This document shows, in pieces, positions 20,843 to 24,803 of a DNA stretch of 24,803 bases (the stretch's first letter is position 1; each line of letters begins with the position of its first letter). The position numbers and the translations under genes are program-made. The DNA is from Astrocystis sublimbata. Lineage: Eukaryota; Ascomycota; Sordariomycetes; Xylariales; Xylariaceae. The notes below the pieces were generated by a model. It was not told where the DNA came from. It was given only the letters and a program-made list of their open reading frames with translations, and ran no database searches. The DNA is taken from NCBI GenBank assembly GCA_022453515.1, contig JAJNNY010000142.1, positions 1 through 24,803 of the forward strand. Direction: 5' to 3'.

Positions 20843-21481
20843 TTATTCGAGACGTTCAATCAGATGGAGTCCGCTGGCCGTCTCAATTATGCCGCTCATC
20901 TGCCCAGGCTGAAGGGCAAAGGCAGCCTCCTCAAACTCCTGTTGCATATCTCCTTTGCCGAAATAGCCCAAGTCTCCCCTTTTGCGGGCCGAGCTACAAT
21001 CGCTCTCCGACATTGCCAACTCGCCTAGTGTTGTGGAGCCCGACTTGATTCTCTGCTCGTAGCCTTCGATGATGCCCATGGCATCTTCCTTGGACCGGGT
21101 GATCTGGGCTTCACGCCAACTCGCCGGTCGTCGGCTGTCTCGGTGCTTGACGAGCAGGTGTGCGGCACGGATCTTGCCCTCGGGACGTCCTGTGTTGGGA
21201 CCCTGCGAGGCTGAATGGTGGGCGGCCATGTACTTTTTCAGCTTCTCGGTGTCGGTGCCCTGAGGGGGCTCCCATCGTGATACTCTCTCAACGGTGTTGA
21301 AGTAGTATGGGAGATTCTTGGAGTTGCTGTGGCGCACCTCCCAGTCCTGGGGCAAGCCGCTTTCATCCTTCGCTGCTAGTAAGCACCTGTGTTGCGAACT
21401 CTGATGTCAAGGGGACGAGATAGAATGGTAGTTGACAAGAGGATCGACACGGGGACGATGAGGGAGCGGGCAACTTACCAT
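20843..21481 (-). CDS. PIN1: PIN1/ESS1 peptidyl-prolyl isomerase (WW plus parvulin)
   Basis: The enzyme isomerises phospho-Ser/Thr-Pro bonds, notably in the RNA polymerase II C-terminal domain. A WW domain (about 17-47) shows both tryptophans, W21 and W44, with the NSKNLPYYFN core. The parvulin domain follows with AAHLLVKH, the RR phosphate-binding pair, SDCSSARKRGDLGYFGKG with the active-site Cys, and a C-terminal SGLHLIERLE. My model has a first exon that is only the ATG (21479-21481), a 78-base intron, and exon 2 at 21400-20843, giving 186 residues beginning MSSQHRCLLA. That start is inferred: the catalytic frame has no nearby ATG before the WW domain, and this splice is the one that supplies an ATG in the right phase. 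Identity is certain; the first few residues are less so. RPB9 is divergent, 831 bases upstream. Confidence 0.93.
21401..21478 (-). other. PIN1 intron directly after the start codon
   Basis: The donor GTAAGTTG follows ATG immediately, and the acceptor ACATCAG precedes AGT-TCG-CAA in the frame of the WW domain. Two later AGs (after ACT and after AGC) are out of frame for an ATG-only exon. The branch site is not obvious; TTGAC lies very close to the acceptor. Confidence 0.7.
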
Positions 21482-22312
21482 TGCGAGAGGGGGATATGAG
21501 TTCAATGGGTCACTTAAGATGAGCAGTTGAGTGAATGCCGAAGGACACTCCGGCGAGCACGTTGTAGAGCTTGTGTCTTGCAGTTTCTTAGATACTACGA
21601 GGGCTAAAGAATAGAATAGCTTCACCTGAAGGGCTAGGTAGTGAAGAAATGAGAGGCGACAATGGAATGAGAAATCTGACAGCAGAGGTGTAGTTTGTTT
21701 GCGGTTGAAAATAAGTGCAGTAGATGACGGATGACGAATGACGAAACACAAACAAGCAATGTAGCTAAGCTGCAAGTTGATTGCATGCGACTGAGGGATC
21801 ACGGGAGCTGCACGGGGTAGCGAGGCGGACCCCCTTTAGGTGGGGTGGTTGCCGCGCTGGTTGGTGCGGGGCAACCATGCAGCACCTGCCTGCCCTCACC
21901 AGCTGATGCTAGGTACATGCCCGCCACTTAAGTACCCAGGTACCTGTAGGTTCCATCAATCTCTGCCCCCAATAAGGAGACTGCCAAACTAAGCCGCTTT
22001 CGGAACGAAGCCAAAGCCCATTTCGATACCTTCAGGCTCCATCCAGACAATCCACGTTCTGTCAACGCGACTTACACCACCACGGTTCTCAATAACACTA
22101 CCACTGCTCACTCACTTTCCACCACCCTCGCTATTGTCGCATCAGCAGCAAGTGTCTTCCAAGTCCGCACTTCACCTTGCGCCTGTCAAACAGCAGAAGG
22201 TAGGCATCAAGGAGAACCTCAGCCTTCGCTTACCAACACAGCCAATCGTCTCACCCACGCATCAACCACAACTTCGCCACTCACCATCTACCGCCGTCTA
22301 CTGCCGTCAATC
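21482..22312. promoter_or_regulatory. Divergent promoter region between PIN1 and RPB9
   Basis: An 831-base region between divergent genes. It contains GGTACC/TAGGTAC-like motifs near 21910-21950, common in fungal promoters, and a GGTTGCC...GGCAACC inverted repeat near 21848-21877. The 300 bases before RPB9 are C/A-rich like a fungal leader. No gene is supported. Confidence 0.45.
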
Positions 22313-23475
22313 ATGGCAACTCCACAATCAACTGCATCTGGCGATGCTCCCCAGAGTACGAACAACCTCGAGCAGATCACTTTCCGCTTCTGCTCAGAGT
22401 GCTCCAACATGTTGTACCCCAAGGAAGACGAAGACTCACACAAGCTCATGTTCACGTGCCGTACCTGCCAGTACACCGAAGAGGCCTCGTCGAGCTGTGT
22501 ATTTCGTCATGTTCTGAACAGCGCTGCTGGAGAGACCGCCGGTGTCACTCAAGACGTCGGATCAGACCCTACGGTTTGTGGCCCTCCCTCTTGTGACCTC
22601 ATCCCCTTTGGTATGACTACTGCTGCTGCTGCTGCTGCTGCTGCCGCCGTCGAACATGACTCCCCAGCCTTGTGTCTTATATGTGGCTTTTCCCTTCTCT
22701 CCTGTGACAGGTGCAAGGATCCTGTTTCCGTCGCCGATTACAACAAATACGTTCAACAGGACTCAACTTTTGCTGTCGATCGTTGTTGCCACTACATACG
22801 GGTTGCAAATGCATGGAGTGCTCTAGACGAAGAATCTCAGGCCAGGATTTTGGATCGCTTCGTATCCTGCAGTGATAGAAAGGGTCCTCGGTCTTCTGCA
22901 ATAACCATCAACGACTACATGGAAATCGACACATGGACCGACCCTGACGCGGACCCCGAGGCCGACCCTTTGGAGGCCCTCAGCGTGGACCCAGTTAATG
23001 AAATCTACGAATTTTAGGCCACTATTGCCTTCACAATATTTCCGCCCAGAGCATTACAGTATCTTCTCGTTTCTGTATACCGGTGTGAATCTCCGGTGAT
23101 TGAACTCGGACGCTCGTACGACCCATTGGAGACGCAGTCACATTTGTGTAACCCACGAAGGAGATGGGTTAGGGATCGACGTTTCGGTCGGCATCACGAT
23201 TGCACAGCAGTGTCGCGCAGCACATAACTTGATTTTCATCGAGGTAAATTCTGTGCTGACATTTTGTCCTTCCCTGTATAGCTTCCACGATCGAAAACGA
23301 GCTGTCCGGCTTGCCAACACGACGAGGCAGTATTCTTCCAATCTCAGCAACGGAGTGCCGAGACAGGCATGGTTAGTAAATCCACTGTCGAAAACACAGA
23401 AAGAAGACACATCACTTACATTTCCCCAAGAAACTCTTCTATGTGTGCTGCGATTGCGGTCACATTTTCCAATAA
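22313..23475 (+). CDS. RPB9: RNA polymerase II subunit RPB9
   Basis: Three exons (22313-22573, 23282-23371, 23431-23475) encode 131 residues, the usual size. RPB9 is a small two-zinc-ribbon subunit on the jaw of RNA polymerase II, important for start-site choice and fidelity. The first ribbon is in exon 1: FRFCSEC (C27, C30) and FTCRTC (C49, C52), followed by the GSDPT motif at its end. Exon 2 begins LPRSKTSCPAC (C95, C98) and contains EAVFFQSQQR. Exon 3 ends FYVCCDCGHIFQ (C123, C126). Joins are phase 0 throughout. The first intron is 708 bases in this model, far longer than the other introns here, and exon 1 continues open into it to a stop at 23015-23017; see findings. Gene symbols may follow RPB9 or RPB-9 by species. 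Confidence 0.93.
22574..23017 (+). CDS. Candidate alternative RPB9 C terminus or nested small gene (uncharacterised)
   Basis: Reading exon 1 on without splicing gives 147 further codons before TAG. Composition looks coding: many GAC, GCC, TCC and GTC codons and no stop. It encodes nine alanines from a GCT/GCC run, then C-x2-C-x6-C-x2-C (C121, C124, C131, C134 in unspliced numbering), a helix-like middle around ALDEESQARILDRFVSC, and an acidic tail with DPDADPEADP. Its first internal ATG is at 22613, which would give a protein of 134 residues. I recognise no family. It may be intron sequence that happens to be open. Confidence 0.35.
   Translation, partial: VCGPPSCDLIPFGMTTAAAAAAAAAVEHDSPALCLICGFSLLSCDRCKDPVSVADYNKYVQQDSTFAVDRCCHYIRVANAWSALDEESQARILDRFVSCSDRKGPRSSAITINDYMEIDTWTDPDADPEADPLEALSVDPVNEIYEF
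22619..22648 (+). repeat. GCT trinucleotide microsatellite in RPB9 intron 1
   Basis: Seven GCT and two GCC codons in the exon-1 frame, encoding alanines; such runs change length easily. Confidence 0.9.
23372..23430 (+). other. RPB9 intron 2
   Basis: A 59-base intron with donor GTTAGT, a CTTAC-like branch site and acceptor CCAAG. Splicing joins GGC-ATG to AAA-CTC, giving the family pattern TGMKLFYVCC. Confidence 0.9.
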
Positions 23476-24017
23476 TTTGAATGCGTATTATCCGGGATTG
23501 GGTTGGAGGACCGCATAAAAAATGGGTGGGTTCTGCTTCAGCAAATGAATTTTCCTTACCTTAGAGTTTGAGAATGGAGTTCAGGTCAGTTTTCACATGA
23601 GGATCATCGATGCACGCATCGCTGTGACGTGATGATCATTTTCGCGGGTGGGACAGAAATTGTTGATCCGTACGCAACGACTCAGAGCAGTGCCGAGTGT
23701 AGCATACGGACATATCACATGTACAACAGAATGAGGCCACAAGAGCAGTTAGATTTTGTCTCCTTGTCAAGGAGACTTCGGGGGGTTGTATATTCATTTT
23801 GCTAGCGTGTTGAAAGGATGACTTAGCCGTCAATGGACATGGGCTGCACGCCCGCACACCTCGCCAACGCCTCATGAAATACATCTAGGTATAGTACAAT
23901 GAAGATGGGTCTATACATCCTTGCGTCTCTAGGTGAACCTCGGTCTTCAAACCTTGTATCGTTCATCTCGCGAGGTTGGCGAGTCTCCGCCTGAGACGGC
24001 TAGCCAATATAAAGCAA
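23476..24017. other. Convergent spacer between RPB9 and uL14m
   Basis: 542 bases with no supported gene. It should hold the two 3' ends. A small hairpin-like cluster (CGATG-CACG-CATCG, then a TGACGT element and ATGATCAT) lies at about 23608-23640. Confidence 0.45.
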
Positions 24018-24575
24018 TTAAGCAAATGTGGGCGCCATACTAAGAATCTTGCTCCATTTCCGTCTACGCAGCTCAGCACCAACAACACCGTTGACGCGGG
24101 TGCCGATGGGGTCCCCCGACTTGTTGACGAGGACGCAGGCGTTTGTCGTCGAAGCGCACGACACTGCCGTCCGGTCGCTGGACCCTCTCTTGGTGCGGAC
24201 GACGATGGCGTGTCGGATGTCACCTCGCTTGACCTTGTTGGCGGCCGAGGTGGTGCTCATACCAGCATCACTGGCCCCGCGTTGCTTTTGCACGATGGCC
24301 ACGAAGCGGTCGCCTGGACGAAGAGCGTGTTAGCCCCCGGGCACGAGGGGAGACGGAATCGTGTGCTTCGGTTTTGCGCAAGGAAGGGTCGGTGGTCATG
24401 ATATCGTACCTATCGTCGCATGTTTCTTCTGACCGACAACGAGGGCGCATTCGACAAGGGCGGCGCCCGAATTGTCGATGCAATTCAACATGGTCTAGTC
24501 GCCGGTCAGCCTCCAAGGTAGCCAGTGAGATTGAGATTTCAGCATGCGCTATTATCTTACCTTTAGTTGAATCAT
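24018..24575 (-). CDS. MRPL38: Mitochondrial large-subunit ribosomal protein uL14m (MRPL38-type)
   Basis: Three exons on the minus strand (24575-24561, 24494-24410, 24313-24018) encode 131 residues. The sequence reads MIQLKTMLNCIDNSGA at the start, then VGQKKHATIGDRFVAIVQK, AANKVKRGDIRHAIVVR, and GTRVNGVVGAELRRRKWSKI near the end, the standard bacterial-type L14 layout. This type in fungi is nuclear-encoded and imported into mitochondria, where it binds the large subunit rRNA near the intersubunit face; cytosolic uL14 looks different. Exon 1 is only five codons. Length matches the family. The name MRPL38 follows yeast usage. Confidence 0.93.
24314..24409 (-). other. uL14m intron 2
   Basis: A 96-base phase-1 intron with donor GTACGA, a CTAAC branch site and acceptor GTCCAG. 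It joins ATA-G to GC-GAC, giving ATIGDRF. Confidence 0.92.
24495..24560 (-). other. uL14m intron 1
   Basis: A 66-base phase-0 intron with donor GTAAGA, a GCTGAC branch site and acceptor ACTAG. It joins the five-codon exon 1 to ACC-ATG-TTG. Confidence 0.92.
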
Positions 24576-24803
24576 CGTGGCCCGTTACCCCTCAGTCGAG
24601 GCCTCAATATGGTGAGTTGCGGTGCGGTAATGGTCGTTCAACGAGGGAAGCTTGGTAGGTACAAATGTGGTTCTCGAAAATTGAGCGCTTCTCGATCTGA
24701 TTGGACAGTGCTTCTAGCTAAGGTTCAGCCTTGAATTCACATATGACAGATAGCACAGCCACATGATGTGATGTACGGTGTGGCTGACCCCCTTTCCATT
24801 ATA
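24576..24803. promoter_or_regulatory. Upstream region of uL14m
   Basis: 228 bases to the window end, expected to contain the 5' leader and promoter. No specific element is recognised. Confidence 0.4.

Larger units (their letters stand above)
22574..23281 (+). other. Unusually long RPB9 intron 1 with an internal open frame
   Basis: The donor is GTTTGT, directly after the codons for DPT, and the acceptor is CCTGTATAG before CTTCCACGA. A GCTGAC branch site lies at 23254-23259. A GTAAAT donor-like site at 23244, only 38 bases before the acceptor, hints that the intron was once shorter or that an extra exon exists. The first 444 bases are open in the exon-1 frame. Confidence 0.75.

Noticed and set aside
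20599..21048. 149-residue plus-strand frame
   Set aside because: More than a third overlaps PIN1 in antisense and the remainder has no recognisable motif.
21380..21400. Second tiny intron in PIN1 (GTGCTTACTAG)
   Set aside because: Only 11 to 14 bases long, too short to splice; the simple two-exon model keeps the frame.
22574..22710. Alternative RPB9 intron ending at TGTGACAG, 22710
   Set aside because: The acceptor looks good, but the following frame stops soon and lacks the second zinc ribbon, which is found only from 23282.

Overview
The window looks like nuclear DNA of a filamentous ascomycete (Pezizomycotina, possibly a sordariomycete). The reasons are short GT-AG introns with CTAAC/CTGAC-like branch sites, typical fungal housekeeping proteins (CTR9, PIN1/ESS1, RPB9, mitochondrial uL14), TACCTAGG-type intergenic motifs, and islands of almost pure A/T resembling RIP-decayed repeats. 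The taxon is an inference from gene style; no database search was possible.

Positions 1-12429 form one near-perfect inverted repeat with no spacer, centred between 6214 and 6215. Each arm carries a whole CTR9 gene (Paf1 complex) and, outward of it, a PrpF-family isomerase gene. The two CTR9 copies point away from each other and share an A/T-rich centre. The right-hand PrpF gene is complete. The left-hand one is cut by the window edge and carries a one-base frameshift, the only arm difference I could find. Window base 1 still lies inside the repeat, so its outer boundary is not visible. The near-identity, absence of a spacer, lack of RIP-type changes and homopolymer indel fit a fold-back assembly artefact at least as well as a very recent real inverted duplication.

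Positions 12430-24803 are single-copy. In order they hold: a secreted HD-domain protein of the cyanamide-hydratase-like family (-); a gene-poor stretch of about 3.7 kb with at most a decayed transporter relic; a multi-pass LrgA-LrgB fusion (+) related to plant plastid glycolate/glycerate transporters; the WW-parvulin prolyl isomerase PIN1/ESS1 (-); RNA polymerase II subunit RPB9 (+); and mitochondrial ribosomal protein uL14m (-). PrpF and the HD gene converge, as do the LrgAB gene and PIN1, and RPB9 and uL14m; PIN1 and RPB9 diverge.

CTR9, PIN1 and RPB9 all act on RNA polymerase II transcription, but they are spread over about 17 kb and I see no sign of a functional cluster. The most interesting biology outside the palindrome is RPB9. 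Its first intron, 708 bases by my model, contains a 147-codon open extension of exon 1 with coding-like composition and its own C-x2-C-x6-C-x2-C motif, so an alternative RPB9 isoform or a nested gene is possible.
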